Part shown: one piece after another, positions 22,906 through 33,489 of the stretch
Layout: the number at the start of each line of letters is the position of its first letter
How positions within the stretch are numbered: position 1 is the stretch's first letter
Source: Callorhinus ursinus
Taxonomy: Eukaryota > Chordata > Mammalia > Carnivora > Otariidae
DNA: 64,000 nt
Direction of reading: 5' to 3'
Assembly: GCF_003265705.1 (NCBI RefSeq)
Contig: NW_020312817.1
Location: forward strand, 28,175,525 to 28,239,524
The notes under the pieces: model-generated
What the model was told of the DNA's origin: nothing
Database searches by the model: none
What the model saw: the letters and a program-made list of their open reading frames with translations, nothing else
Program-made: the position numbers and the translations under genes

Positions 22906-24420
22906 TTAAACTTTATTATGGAACATCTTTAACATATATGCAAGGTGGGAAAATAATATAATGAACCCATGGAACAATGTAGCTATCACCCAGCTTCTCC
23001 CAACTCATTGTTCAACTTGTTCATCTATACCCCAGTTATTCCCACTTTCACTGCCTCCTTCTCTTGGATTTTTTGGACACGAGTCCTAGATATCATATAA
23101 TTTCATTTGTACATATATTTGTATGTATATATGTGTGTGGCTAAAAGGAAACTCATTAAAAGAATCAACACCATCAGACCACTAAAAGCTTAATAACTTA
23201 ATCCCCTTATATAATCAAATGACCCGTCAGTGTTCACACATCCTCAGCTGTTTCCTATTTTTTATAGTTTGATGGCTCAAATCAGGATTCAAATAAGGGG
23301 AATTCATGAGATTTGTTAATGTGATGAGTCTCAACCTCTCTTTCAATCTGTAGATTACCTCCATCTCTTCTTCTTTTTTGCAGTTCAAAAAAGAGACTGG
23401 GTCATTTCTGTGACATCATTAAACGTATTCCCTTTATCTCCTATAAATTGGTAGTTAGAGCTATGAGCTTGATAGAATTCAGATGAGATCGCTTTGGAAA
23501 GGCTATTTCATCAACGTTTTGGGCACATCCATCATTAGGCAAAACAATTCTGCTTGTTTCTCTTTCTGTGATGTTAGCATTCTCTGATAGACTCATTTTT
23601 TTAAAAAAAATTTTTATTGTTATGTTAATCACCATACATTACATCATTAGTTCTTGATGTAGAGTTCCATGATTCATTGTTTGTGCATAACACCCAGTGC
23701 TCCACGCAGACTGCCCTCTTTAATACCCATCACCAGGCTAACCCATCCCCCACCCTCCTCCCCTCTAGAACCCTCAGTTTGTTTTTCAGTAGACTCATTT
23801 TTTTGTTAAGGTTTACAAAAGGGTGATCTTTGAGCTCAATGATTCTTTACTTACTAGCTGGAGTACTTCTATAATGAGCAGTTTTCCCCTATCAACTCTT
23901 TGATTACCCTGAGATATAGTTTCTACAGCAAAGAAAAAAAAAGTTTGATTCTTTTCCTTCAGTTATCAGATTTCAGATAATGAGGTGCTTCCCTAGTTCG
24001 GTCTAATGAAGTGTTTTTTTAAATGGTATTATTATGAAAGCATGAATTAAGAAATATTTGATGTATTATAATATCCTAAAATTATTTTCCTTATTTATGC
24101 TTAAATTGCCTCCAAATGACCAGAGAAGCCTCTCAATTTTGGATTCTGAGACCACCAGACATAGTCCTAGAAGCCTTTGATAGCATTCTCAATTTCTGGT
24201 ATGAAAGCTCATCTTGAACATTCCTGGAAACAGCCGTTTCTCCAAGGAGTCATAGGTTTTTATGGAGAAATCTATTTAGAGATGCAAATCTGATTGCTAG
24301 GCATGCTCATTGTTACTGTATTGCTCATTTTCTAGGCCTTTCCAGTAGATAGAGCTGAGAAATATGTATATATTTTTAAATTCAGGAATGCAGTGTTTTT
24401 CTTTAATTTCTTCACTTTTA
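22906..24420 (-). mobile_element. Ancient L1M 3' region, with a young L1 tail nested in it
   Basis: The plus strand carries about 1.5 kb that I recognise as reverse-oriented L1M 3' sequence: ataatgaacccatggaacaa with tatcacccagcttctcccaa (22958-23003), gtagttagagctatgagctt, tttgattaccctgagatata, tcagatttcagataatgagg, gtttctccaaggagtcatag and tagagctgagaaatatgtat. It is interrupted at 23588-23804 by a younger L1 insertion. The class is more secure than the subfamily name. Confidence 0.6.
23588..23804 (-). mobile_element. Short young L1 3' UTR insertion with TSD
   Basis: Body 23603-23789 is carnivore L1 3' UTR, minus orientation, with its poly(A) tail seen as T/A-rich sequence on the left; it includes aatcaccatacattacatca and aacacccagtgctccacgc. 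The 15-base direct repeat tagactcattttttt at 23588-23602 and 23790-23804 is the target duplication. The copy is strongly 5'-truncated (about 190 bases). Confidence 0.93.
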
Positions 24421-24994
24421 CATCTGAATCTCCTTTCTTCCATGCCAAAAATCTCAGTTCCTCATTAACATCAGAGCTCATTTAATATCTCATATGGCAC
24501 ATTGCATTTTCCAAATGCAAATGGCCACAAAAATATTTCCAATCCCACATGTGTTTCCACTTCTCATCAAAAGCAATCTATTTTCTTCCCATTGAAACTA
24601 TACACTTCAGTGAACAGAATAAGCCAGAAACGACCCTGCATGACTCTGGTGAATAGGTCATAAAGGGTGATTCAGCTTCTGCTGGGCTTTCTCTCAGGAT
24701 GCTCACCTTTGGAACCAGCCACTGTTGTAAGGAAGTCCAGGTTCCGGAGAGGGCTCACCTGTAGGTGGTCTGGCCAACAGCCTCAGGTGTGGTCTCAGCA
24801 GACAGTGTCAACCACTAGACCTGTCAATGAGGGAGCCTTCAGATGGTTCCATTTCTCCACGTGACAAAGATTGGAGCAGACAGAACTTATTTCCATCAAA
24901 AGCTGCCCAAATACTCAATTTAGGAGCAAAATAAATGTCACTCTATTGGTATTAAATTACTCATGCCTTATTGTCTTTAAGTATGGCCCTTTTA
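24421..24994. other. Mostly unassigned; possible old LTR at 24600-24915
   Basis: The part around gattcagcttctgctgggct to gagcaaaataaatg looks like a diverged mammalian LTR or interspersed repeat with a poly(A) signal near 24930, but I cannot name it. The 65-codon frame at 24667-24864 lies in it and is not accepted. Confidence 0.3.
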
Positions 24995-25365
24995 TTTTTT
25001 AATAGTTTTATTGAAATATAATTGACATATAAAAACCAATTTAAAGTGTACAGTTCAGTAAGTTTTGACATATGCAAACCCTGTGAGCCCATCAGCACAA
25101 TCAAGAGAATAATCCTGTCAACCTAACACTTTCCTCCTGCTCCTTCATGGTTTGTGTAATCCCTACCTGCTGACCCTCCTGCCCCCAGCCCCTCTCTGTC
25201 TCCAGGCAACCACTGATTGGCTTCCTGCTATTGTACATTAGCAGGAATTTTCTAGAATTTTATACTAACTGAGTCATACATTCTGTCCCCCCCTCCCCCT
25301 TTTGGGCTTCTTTCCCTCAGTATTTTTATTTTAAGATTCCTCCATGTTGTAGTGTCTACCAGTAG
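24995..25365 (-). mobile_element. Ancient L1M 3' end
   Basis: Reverse-oriented L1M 3' UTR landmarks: gttttattgaaatataattg, aaagtgtacagttcagtaag, catcagcacaatcaagagaa and gtctccaggcaaccactgat. No TSD visible. Confidence 0.75.
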
Positions 25366-26291
25366 TTCATTCCTTCTCATTTCTCTCTCTGGCTACTTTC
25401 TATTTGTTCCCAACTACCAGAAATCTTAAATTTACTAGTAATTTCTTCCCTCTCTCTTCCCTCTCCTCCACTACCTATTTGAAATACTTTTTTACTCCTA
25501 GGTTGTACCGAAAGGTGATCAGTGATCTCACTCTCCTTTTCATATATGTCCCTGGTTTGGTCCCCTCCATTTTATTATAATCAGAGACTGTAACCATCAC
25601 ACATTGTACTTTTTCCACTATGATCATCTTATCTTAGTTCTACAGATGAATATGTAGTATTTACCACCACATCTTATATCAGTGTGTGTCTAGTCATTTT
25701 GGTTATCTGAAGCTTTCTTTGGTAGAGAAAGGGTTGTTGTAGCTGTTTGCTTCTTTGTTTTGACAGGTTGATAACAGTTGTGCCCTTTTTACTTGAAGTT
25801 GTGTATGGCTGGATAATACAGCATGGTTCACATTTTCTTTTCCAGAAGTATCCTACATGTTGCTTCATTTTCTTCTGACATAAAGTCAAAATGTCTGATA
25901 ATAACTTGTTTTTTTTTTTTCTTAACAAGTGACTTGGGGAAGGGGGGAGGCATGCTTGCTACCTACAGACCTCTCTCTCTGTCTTTTTTCCCCTGAAATC
26001 CAGTTCTTTTACTAGAATATATCATGGTTATTCTATCTCTTAAAGATATTTTAGATCTTTGTATTTTTTTATTTTAAAACGTTCCTCTTTTCCACTTTCT
26101 GTTTCTCTTAAGGCATTATCCATGGTGTTCATTTGCTTTTGAGTGATTTCAAGTTGAGTCTTCATTTCTAAAGCAGTTTTTTCTTCTATCGATGTTCTTT
26201 CCTGAGTTTGTCCCCTATCCTTTCATAGAAGCTTCCTTTTTCCAATCACTTCATTTCTCTGTGTTTCTAATTCTGTTTTATACTGTTTCAT
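25366..26291. other. No recognised gene or repeat
   Basis: T-rich sequence. The 84-codon minus frame 25674-25928 has no recognisable domain. Confidence 0.4.
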
Positions 26292-26519
26292 AGCTTCTAT
26301 CATTTTTTAAAAAGATTTGTTTATTTGAGAGAGAGAGAGAGAGAGCGAGTGGGGGGAGCTGCAGAGGGGGAGAGAGAGAGAATCCCAAGCAGACTCCTGG
26401 CTGAGCACGGAGCCTATGTGGGGCTCGATCCCCTGACCCTGAGATCAGGACCTGAGCCGAAATCAAGAGTTAGATGCTCAACTGACTGAGCCACCCAGGC
26501 ACCCCAGCTTCTATCATTT
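26292..26519 (-). mobile_element. SINEC, minus strand, with exact 14-base TSD
   Basis: Body 26306-26505. Target duplication agcttctatcattt at 26292-26305 and 26506-26519. Contains a (GA) tract (about 26327-26345), ggggctcgatcccctgaccc and ccacccaggcacccc at the 5' end of the SINE. Confidence 0.96.
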
Positions 26520-27439
26520 CTTATAATGAATATTTTCACTTTTCTTTTTTCTGAAATATCAGGATAGAGTTTTGTGAACATATATTTCTGAAGAACCTTT
26601 ATTATATTCTGCTAGATATATATTTTATAATAATGGAATGGAATTTAACCAAATGTCTTCTCTTTTGCTCATCTTAAAGAGAAGTAAGTTTCCCCATATT
26701 TTAGACAGACAGGGTGATCCAGGATAGATTCAGGGCTTTAGAACTACCTTGTTTGTTATTTTCATGAAATGATTTCAGAAAAGTATAGTGGCCTCTGAGA
26801 TTCGACTCCTTTGTACCGTTCACCGACTTTCGTCTCGGTTTTCTTTCTCCTTTGGTTTGTCCTACCTGTGCCGCTCAATTGGTATTTTCCTCAGGGTATG
26901 GCTTTGTCTTGCATGGGAGCTTCCCCTTTTTCATTTGGAAAATTCACAGGGCTCATACTGCCCATGTCATATCTAGTTAAATGGTCCCCACCCCCCGCGT
27001 TAACGTGCTGCCAGGAAAAGCTCTCTGAGTTTCTGCAGCTGTTCCCACCCTGGCATCACACTTTTCAGTGAGTGTTTTTGCACTTGTGGGCTCTCTGGTT
27101 CTCAGAGCCATTAGAAGCTGCTTTGCCGTCTCACTCTTTCTCGAGGCAGATGTGGATAACGTGTATGTATTTGCTGCTGCTGGTTTTCCCCATGTTCTTG
27201 CTCATACTTTTGGGTTCACGGATACCCCTAGTTTGGTTGTAGCTATGGGTGTTTAAATTTGTTCTCTCCGATTTGGTTAGAGGGGAAAAGGATTCTGGGA
27301 TGATTAAAAATCAAGTATTCCCCTTCCCTGGTCCCCAAATCCTTGATACTTTTTTTTTTTCTTTGGCAAGTCTCCCTGGTGATTATACAGAGCAGCCCAG
27401 GTTGAGAAGTCAGAAGCTTGGAATCCTTCCTCTATCTTC
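26520..27439. other. No recognised gene or repeat
   Basis: Several overlapping plus frames (26788-27071, 27068-27256, 27249-27467) are short and lack motifs. The frame at 27249-27467 runs into the MIR that follows. Confidence 0.35.
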
Positions 27440-27595
27440 ATCACTTTCGGGCAATGTCATTCTTTAAGGTCACTTAAATTATTTGAACTTCAATTTTCTT
27501 ATCAATAAAATGATCACAGTAATTCTTATACTACCTTCCTCAGGGAGTTGATATATTATATAAGATTCATATATGTGAAAATTCTTTGAAAATGT
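27440..27595 (-). mobile_element. MIR SINE fragment, minus strand
   Basis: Reads as the reverse complement of MIR: aacttcaattttcttatcaa, taaaatgatcacagtaatt and ctaccttcctcagggagttg. Ancient and partial. Confidence 0.65.
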
Positions 27596-27616
27596 GAAAT
27601 TTGATACAATCTGTAT

Positions 27617-27869
27617 CCCAGTATTTTATTCTTTTTTTTTTTAAGATTTATTTATTTTAGAGAGAGAGAATGTGCTCATGCATGCAAGCTGGGGGGAGGG
27701 GCAGAGGGAAAGGGAGACAAGCAGATTCCTTGCAGACTCCCTGCTTAGTGGGTAGCCCGAAGAGGGACTCCATCCCAGAACCCTGAGATCATGACCTGAA
27801 CTGAAATCAAGATTCGGCCACTTAACCGACTGAGGCACCCAGGCACCCCTCCTAGTATTTTATTCTTTT
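27617..27869 (-). mobile_element. SINEC, minus strand (first of two at one target)
   Basis: Body about 27636-27850. Target repeat cccagtattttattctttt (27617-27635) and cctagtattttattctttt (27851-27869), one mismatch. Body diverged (cccgaagagggactccatcc, ggcacccaggcacccct head). A second SINE starts right after this TSD. Confidence 0.93.
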
Positions 27870-28085
27870 CTTTTTTTTAAAAAAGATTTTATTTATTTAT
27901 TTGAGAGATAGTGAGAGAGAGAAAATGAGCAGGAGGGTGGAGCAGAGGTAGGGGGAGAAACAGCCTCCCCACTGAGCAGGGAGCCAATACACGGCTTGAT
28001 CCCAGGACCCTGAGATCATGACCTGAGCTGAAGGCAGATGCTTCACCAACTGAGCCACCTAGGTGTCCCCCCTGTGTTTTATTCT
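27851..28085 (-). mobile_element. SINEC, minus strand (second of two at one target)
   Basis: Body about 27868-28070. Left repeat is the 27851-27867 copy of the target; right repeat cctgtgttttattctt at 28071-28085 is a diverged third copy. Three related target copies flank two SINEs, so one SINE used a target duplicated by the other. Confidence 0.9.
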
Positions 28086-29115
28086 TAAATGAAAACCTAT
28101 CACCCAGTAACCATGCCTCTGATCCACATACAACATGCTGTAAAGACATTGCAGAGGTGAGGATAGTACTTATATTTCCTGCTTAAGGAAATCTAAGCTC
28201 TTGCATTATTTTGAGACACTGTTCCATCTTGGTTTAGAATGGTGGTTCTGAGGGTCTGCTCTGTCTTTGGGGGCTGGGAGAGAGAGCTGGAGGTCAAGTT
28301 TGCTGAGTTCAGATTTAACCAGCATGGCTTTTCTCTATCTCTGTTTTATATTTGTTCTCCTACATATTATTGTGTATGTATAAGAGTTCCTCAACAACAG
28401 TGATATACTGGTTTAGAAATGTCCTGGATTTGGCGATCCCTAATTTGGGGACACAATAGGAAGCAAAAACTTATTTCCGCATCAGTTGTTTGGAGCTCTG
28501 TGCATTTTCTGTTGAACTCAATACATGCTAGCTCATCTCTAAGCTAGCCTTCAAAATATGCTAAACCCAGCGTGGACCCACACTGTGTGCGTAGAATACT
28601 AACCTGAGCATATTATCTTGTCTGCCCTGGTGCTAGAGCGAGCAGGGACATTTTTTGTCTTACCAATTCTCAGTACTTTGATAATTCTAGGCAAATTTTG
28701 GAAATAGTTAAGTTTTAATTTTCCATCAGTCTTTCTGCCCGCCACTCCATTGCCCTCATGCCCCTCCCTTCTGGTCTCCAGTGACTTCAGGCTAAGCCTT
28801 TGTGCCATTTCAGCTGAGGGGCAGGACAAAGGTTTGGTCCTCTAAAGTGACTCAGTGACCTCCCTTGGCCACAAACTGTAGTCTCCTTTCCACAAAGCTG
28901 CTGATCTTTGCCAGCCATTAGACAATTAATGTAATTAAATCAGTTCACACTAGGGAATGACTGATGACCCATAACTATTCTATGGCTATCAATATTTTTA
29001 AAGGAGGATGCTTGAATCGCTAATTGGGGAATTTTAAACACTGTTGCTAAAAAACAGGGATGGGGCAAAACAAAACATCAGGCCATATCAGGGAAGGATT
29101 TTGCACAGACGAGAT
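28086..29115. other. No recognised gene or repeat
   Basis: Unique-looking sequence. The frames are at chance length (28599-28829 minus, 76 codons) and show no motif. Confidence 0.4.
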
Positions 29116-29336
29116 AAAAAGAGAGTCCCTGGGGACACCTGGGTGGCTCAGTAGGTTGAGCGTCTGCCTTCAGCTCGGGTCATGATCCCAGGGTCCTAGG
29201 ATCAAGTCCGGCATCGGGCTCCCTGCTCAGCGGGGAGCCTGCTTCTCCCTCTTCCTGCCATGCCCCCTGCTTGTGCCCTTTCTACCCCCCCAACAAATAA
29301 ATAAAATCTTTTAAAAAAAAAAAGTGGGTTCCTGGG
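29116..29336 (+). mobile_element. SINEC, plus strand
   Basis: Body about 29134-29318, starting gacacctgggtggctcagta with catgatcccagggtcctagg, ending with caacaaataaataaaatctt and a run of A. Imperfect 18-base target repeat at 29116-29133 and 29319-29336 (15 of 18 match). Confidence 0.93.
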
Positions 29337-29714
29337 TTAGGACCACTGCAAAGTATGTCAGTGGTATTCTTTGAATTTTCAGAAAGTGCCACTAGGTGGA
29401 AGGTGCCCCTGGAGCTGTCACTCAGTGGCCTTTACTAGGGTAAAGCCATTACACATCTTCTTGCTTTTTTTATGTTGCACTTCACAGATTTTTTCAAAGC
29501 ATTAAATTTCATAATGTCTTCTCAAATAGTAGAGCAGGTCCCTTGTAAATATAGGTTATTTTATAAGTCAGGTGTTTTAGATTGGGAACTGCCTCTAGGC
29601 ATGCTTGGACTCCCCAGCAGGTCTACAGCAGAGACTGCCAACATCCATTCTGTCCTTCCTCTCTCACTAACAGAACTCAGATATGTTGGGAGTGGCAGTA
29701 TGTCTCACTAGAAG
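29337..29714. other. Unassigned stretch
   Basis: No gene identified. Overlapping 79- and 68-codon plus frames (29472-29788) end in the next repeat and have no motif. Confidence 0.35.
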
Positions 29715-30060
29715 CATACATTTCCCGTCATTCCCTGTTAATAGATTGCAGGCATATGTCTAAGACCTGGCCACCAAGATGTAAGTGAAAGTGTTGCATG
29801 AATTTTCCAGAAATACACTTTAAAAGAGAGGAATGCCTCTCTTCTACCTACTGGCTGGACCTGGGAGCTGATCACTGGAGATACGGGAATCATCCAGATG
29901 AGGCAGAAAGATAAGCGCCAGGGTCCTTGCCAGCAGTGTGAAGCCACATTCTGGACTCTGCTCTGCCCATACGTGGACAACTTTTACTTGAGAGAGAAAT
30001 AAACTTCTGTCTTGTTTAATCTTCTCTTTTCCAAGTCTCCATTACTTACAGCCAAGCCTA
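29715..30060 (+). mobile_element. Ancient mammalian interspersed repeat with poly(A) signal, family unassigned
   Basis: Landmarks of a dispersed repeat I recognise but cannot name: acatttcccgtcattccctg, agacctggccaccaagatgt, cttttacttgagagagaaat and aaataaacttctgtcttgtt. The AATAAA lies at about 29997-30003. Confidence 0.5.
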
Positions 30061-30285
30061 TTATTGTTACAAGCTCCTAAGTCATAATTTAATTATAGCC
30101 AGAGCACTGTCCCCATGTCATTTATAGTTAAACGAAATGCTTTAAATTCTGTTTTTTTAAAATGTATAAAAATTTCTGCTTAGAATATTTATTCTACCAA
30201 GAAATTAACTTTTAAAAGTCTCCACAGCTTAGAAATTCTTTCTAGTTCATCTCTATAGCAGGAACTCCCTGAGAGGTGCCTAAGG
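30061..30285. other. No recognised gene or repeat
   Basis: Short AT-rich interval before a MER5A element; nothing identified. Confidence 0.4.
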
Positions 30286-30650
30286 CAATGCTTCTCAATC
30301 TTCATTGTGGGTATGAATCATCTGAGAATCTTGATAAAGTGTAGATTCTGACTCAGAAGATCTGGGGTGGAGCCTGAGAGTCTACATTTTTAACCAGCTC
30401 CAAGTGATGCTGATGCTACTAATCAGCACTTTATTTTTTTTTAAATATTTTTATTTATTTAGTTGCCAGAGAGAGAGAGAGAGAGAGCACAAGCAGGGGG
30501 AGTGGCAGGCAGAGAGAGAAGCAGGCTCCCCGCTGAGCAGGAAGCCTGACATGGGGCTCCATCCCAGGACCCTGAGATCATGACCTGAGTCAAAGGCAGA
30601 CACTTAATTGACTGAACCACCCAGGCTTCCCATAATCAGCACTTTAGATC
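30286..30650 (+). mobile_element. MER5A hAT element split by a SINE
   Basis: Left block 30286-30433 starts caatgcttctcaatcttc and follows MER5A (aatcatctgagaatcttgat, ttctgactcagaagatctgg, ctccaagtgatgctgatgct). The right block is only about 18 bases (30633-30650). The SINE at 30434-30632 is inserted near its 3' end. Confidence 0.8.
30420..30646 (-). mobile_element. SINEC, minus strand, inside MER5A
   Basis: Body 30434-30632; target duplication taatcagcacttta at 30420-30433 and 30633-30646 (14 bases, exact). The GA-rich tract follows the tail and ggctccccgctgagcaggaa lies in the middle. Confidence 0.96.
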
Positions 30651-30779
30651 ATTACCGTCAAATCACCTAGTGTGTCTTTAAATGTGCAGCTTCATGGCTT
30701 CCTCCCCCCCTTTCTCTGCCCACTTTCTCCTCTTCAGAGTTTCTGGAGGTGGGGATCAGAAAGCTGTTCATCATAAGGA

Positions 30780-31467
30780 ATGTTTTCTGTATAATTTTTT
30801 TCTTTTTATCCTTTCCTTGAAGAAATATCCTTTCTAAAAATCATCTTTGATTTTAGTTTAAAGATAGATTTTGACCATGAGTTCCCTTTGATTTAATTGA
30901 GCTCTTCCTTATGTATGATACATTCTCGTTCTGTTTTCACCTTTTCTTTCTCATCACTATTTCATTGATTGGGGCTTCTTAAATTATTTTCCCACTAGTT
31001 TCTTCCCTCTACTTGTTTGGAAGTATATGCTCCATATCATTCTTTAAGTGATTACCCTTGCTGTTTTAGCATGCATATGTTTTAAATTAATTAATTAATT
31101 AATTTTTAAAAAGATTTTATTTATTTTTGAGAAAGAGATCATACACAAGCAGGTGGAAGGGCAGAGGGAGAAACAGACTCCCTGCTGAGCATGGAGCCCA
31201 ACACAGGGCTCAATCCCAGGACCCTGAGATCATGGCATGAGCCAAAATCCAGAGTAGGATGCTTACTGACTAAGTCACTCAGGTGCCCCTGTGTATATTT
31301 ATAAAAGTCTAAAGTTAAGCAATATTTATACTTTCTTCCAGAATAATATAAGGATCTTAGAATTTTTTAAACCATGGTATTCATCTTTACTACTTATATG
31401 GAGTTATTCAGTGTTTTATTTTTCCCCTGATTATTGTTTCCCATGGATATTTATTGTTAACTGTTGT
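30780..31467 (-). mobile_element. Possible ancient L1M internal fragment, split by a SINE
   Basis: Segments such as ctacttgtttggaagtatat and aggatcttagaatttttta resemble reverse-oriented old L1M sequence, and they continue on both sides of the SINE at 31104-31290. Highly diverged; a guess on class. Confidence 0.4.
31104..31290 (-). mobile_element. SINEC, minus strand, diverged copy
   Basis: The tail is preceded by a (ttaa)n-like stretch (31085-31103). The body has cctgctgagcatggagccca and gatcatggcatgagccaaaa, the head ctcaggtgcccct. The flanks give only a weak target repeat (about 10 of 14), consistent with an old insertion. Confidence 0.88.
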
Positions 31468-32015
31468 TGAGGTTGAATCAATGGCCACTGATTTAGTCAA
31501 TCATGCCTATGTAATGATGCCTCCATAGTAACCCAAAAGGATGGGGTTTGAATAGCTTCTGGGTTGCTAAACACCTGTTGGTAATGAGGGTCACATACCC
31601 AGACAGAGCATGGAAGCTCCACACACCTTTCCCCATACCTTGCCCTATGAATCTCTTCCATCTGGATGTTCTGGAGTTGCATCCTTTTATAATAAACCAG
31701 CAACCTAGTAAGTAAATTATTTTCCTGAGTTCTGTGAGCCATCTTAGCAAATGATCAAATCCAGGATAGCCTGATAGGAATCCTCAATTTATAGCCTGTC
31801 AGCCAGAAGCACAGGTGATAGTCTGGAGTTGTGATTGGTGTCTGGAGTTGTGGGAGCAGTCTTGTGGGATTGAGCCCTTAACCTGTTGGATCTGACACTA
31901 TCTTTAGGTAGATAGTATCAGTTGAGTTAAATTGTGAGACACTCAGCTGGTGTCTGGAGAATCAGAGGATTGCTTGGTATGGGAAAACTCCACATACATT
32001 TGATGACCAGAAGTG
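31468..32015 (+). mobile_element. Probable ERV LTR, family unassigned
   Basis: Contains an LTR-like layout: cctccatagtaacccaaaag, gcatggaagctccacacacc, a poly(A) signal region at tataataaaccagcaacc (31689 on), then a long R/U5-like part with gccagaagcacaggtgatag and cttgtgggattgagccctta. The two overlapping minus frames (31493-31750) are chance frames. Name uncertain; an ERV1 or ERVL LTR is likely. Confidence 0.55.
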
Positions 32016-32309
32016 AAGTGTGTGTGTTTTGAATTAAGAAGAAACCCAGGAGTAGTTTTCCCTTTACAATCTTTCATTTAAATCTCAATCAGGATTGCTA
32101 TTATAAAGGATGAGATTATTTATAGTCAGATAACTATGTGTTAAAGTTATTCCTTGTTTAGAATGTGAACATAAGTATATTTTAGATTTTGAAACTCAGA
32201 AGTCTGTGGGAAAATGGGAGGTTTATATGCATATGATCAATAATAGTCATTATTATGTGTGAGTCAATAGATATTTAACTACTGTACCCAGGTGAATCTA
32301 AGCTTTTTG
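32016..32309. other. No recognised gene or repeat
   Basis: AT-rich; nothing identified. Confidence 0.4.
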
Positions 32310-32400
32310 GGGCATGAGATATTGGAGTTGCATATGTACCATCTCCTTGACAGTTAGTAGATGGTCAGCAAATTTTGTTGAGTGGATGAATGAATTGACA
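32310..32400 (+). mobile_element. L2 LINE 3' tail
   Basis: Matches the L2 3' end: ttgacagttagtagatggtc, agcaaattttgttgagtgga and tgaatgaattgaca, the typical TGAA-type tail. Confidence 0.6.
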
Positions 32401-32744
32401 ATGTTAATAAGTCAAAGACAGGAATATATGTTGGCATCTTTGTGTATGTATATGTGTGTATGAATGCATATGTAATAAGTGGGGTTAGGAGAATCATTGC
32501 CTTTCTTCTGGATTTAAGGAACTGATAGCCAAATAGGGACTGATATATTTTATTGATCAGCTATGTACTTAGTCGGTCAAAAACTTCCACTATCTGGGCT
32601 ATCAGACAAAGCAAACTTGATATTAGGTCACCTCCCTGGGCTTGACTTACCTTGCACTATCCGAATCACTGACAGAAACTAGAGTGAGAGTCTCTCATTA
32701 TTCATTTTCTTCATGGATTTGGAATGTGGTGAGAGGGAACAGCA
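32401..32744. other. No recognised gene or repeat
   Basis: Includes a (TG/TA)-rich patch around 32440-32470. Nothing else identified. Confidence 0.4.
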
Positions 32745-32985
32745 ACACTAGAAGCTAACATTCGTTAAGCACTGACTGTATGATAGGTATTCTTTAAGGT
32801 CTTTACTGGTATTAGCTCATCCCACAGTAACTTTCAAGATATGTGTACTTACTCGCTTGATTTCCCAACTGGCACAGAGATATCAAGCAGCTTGCCTCAG
32901 GTCACACAACTGATAGGTTGTAGAATATAGATTCAAATCTGGGCAGCACTCTTACTTCCTACCAGATGCTTACTGCTGGTATCTT
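32745..32985 (+). mobile_element. MIR SINE
   Basis: MIR order is visible: aacattcgttaagcactgac, gtattagctcatcccacagt, cttgcctcaggtcacacaac, gatagg and gattcaaatctgggcagcac. Near full length. Confidence 0.82.
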
Positions 32986-33049
32986 AACAAGAATCAAGAC
33001 TGAAGAGTTTGAACTACATTGAGCAACAGCCATCTTCAGTCAAGGGTAG

Positions 33050-33250
33050 TGGTTCTCAGCTGGAGGAAATTTTGCCCCCCAGGGGACATTTGGCAATATC
33101 TGGAGACATTTTTGATGGTCAAAGCTTGGAGTACAGTGATGCTACTGACATCTATTTTGAGTGGAGGGAAGGGATGCTGCTAAACATCCTAAAATGCATA
33201 AAAATAAGCCTTCACAACAAATTATTATCCAATCCAAATAGTAATATGTA
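33050..33250 (+). mobile_element. MER20 hAT-Charlie element
   Basis: Starts gtggttctcagctggaggaa, has ttgccccccaggggacattt, ggcaatatctggagacattt and gggatgctgctaaacatcct in the right order. It has been copied as part of regulatory DNA in placental mammals, but nothing here shows that role. The 80-codon frame 33009-33251 lies across it. Confidence 0.9.
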
Positions 33251-33403
33251 AAGGTTAGTAACTCTCAGCCTTGGCTAAGATTGGAATTATTTGGGAAGCA
33301 ACTTGACCAATTATATCAGGACCTTGGAGAGTAGGATATTGTTTTAAGCTCCCTGAGTGATTCCAATATACAGCCAAGGTCGAGATCTGCTGCCCCAGGG
33401 AAT
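33251..33403 (+). mobile_element. MER5-type hAT-Charlie element directly after MER20
   Basis: Ends carry the inverted motif ctcagccttggct (left) and agccaaggtcgag (right), with gattggaattatttgggaag and gctccctgagtgattccaat between, typical of a MER5-like element. Confidence 0.72.
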
Positions 33404-33451
33404 TTGTACCCTCACAAATTCCAGTCTGTCTCCATTAATTATATAGTGGTT

Positions 33452-33489
<38 letters not shown>
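33452..33489. repeat. (GA)n microsatellite
   Basis: About 38 bases of GA repeats with one interruption (gaaaga). Not attached to a SINE, so probably of independent origin. Confidence 0.95.
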
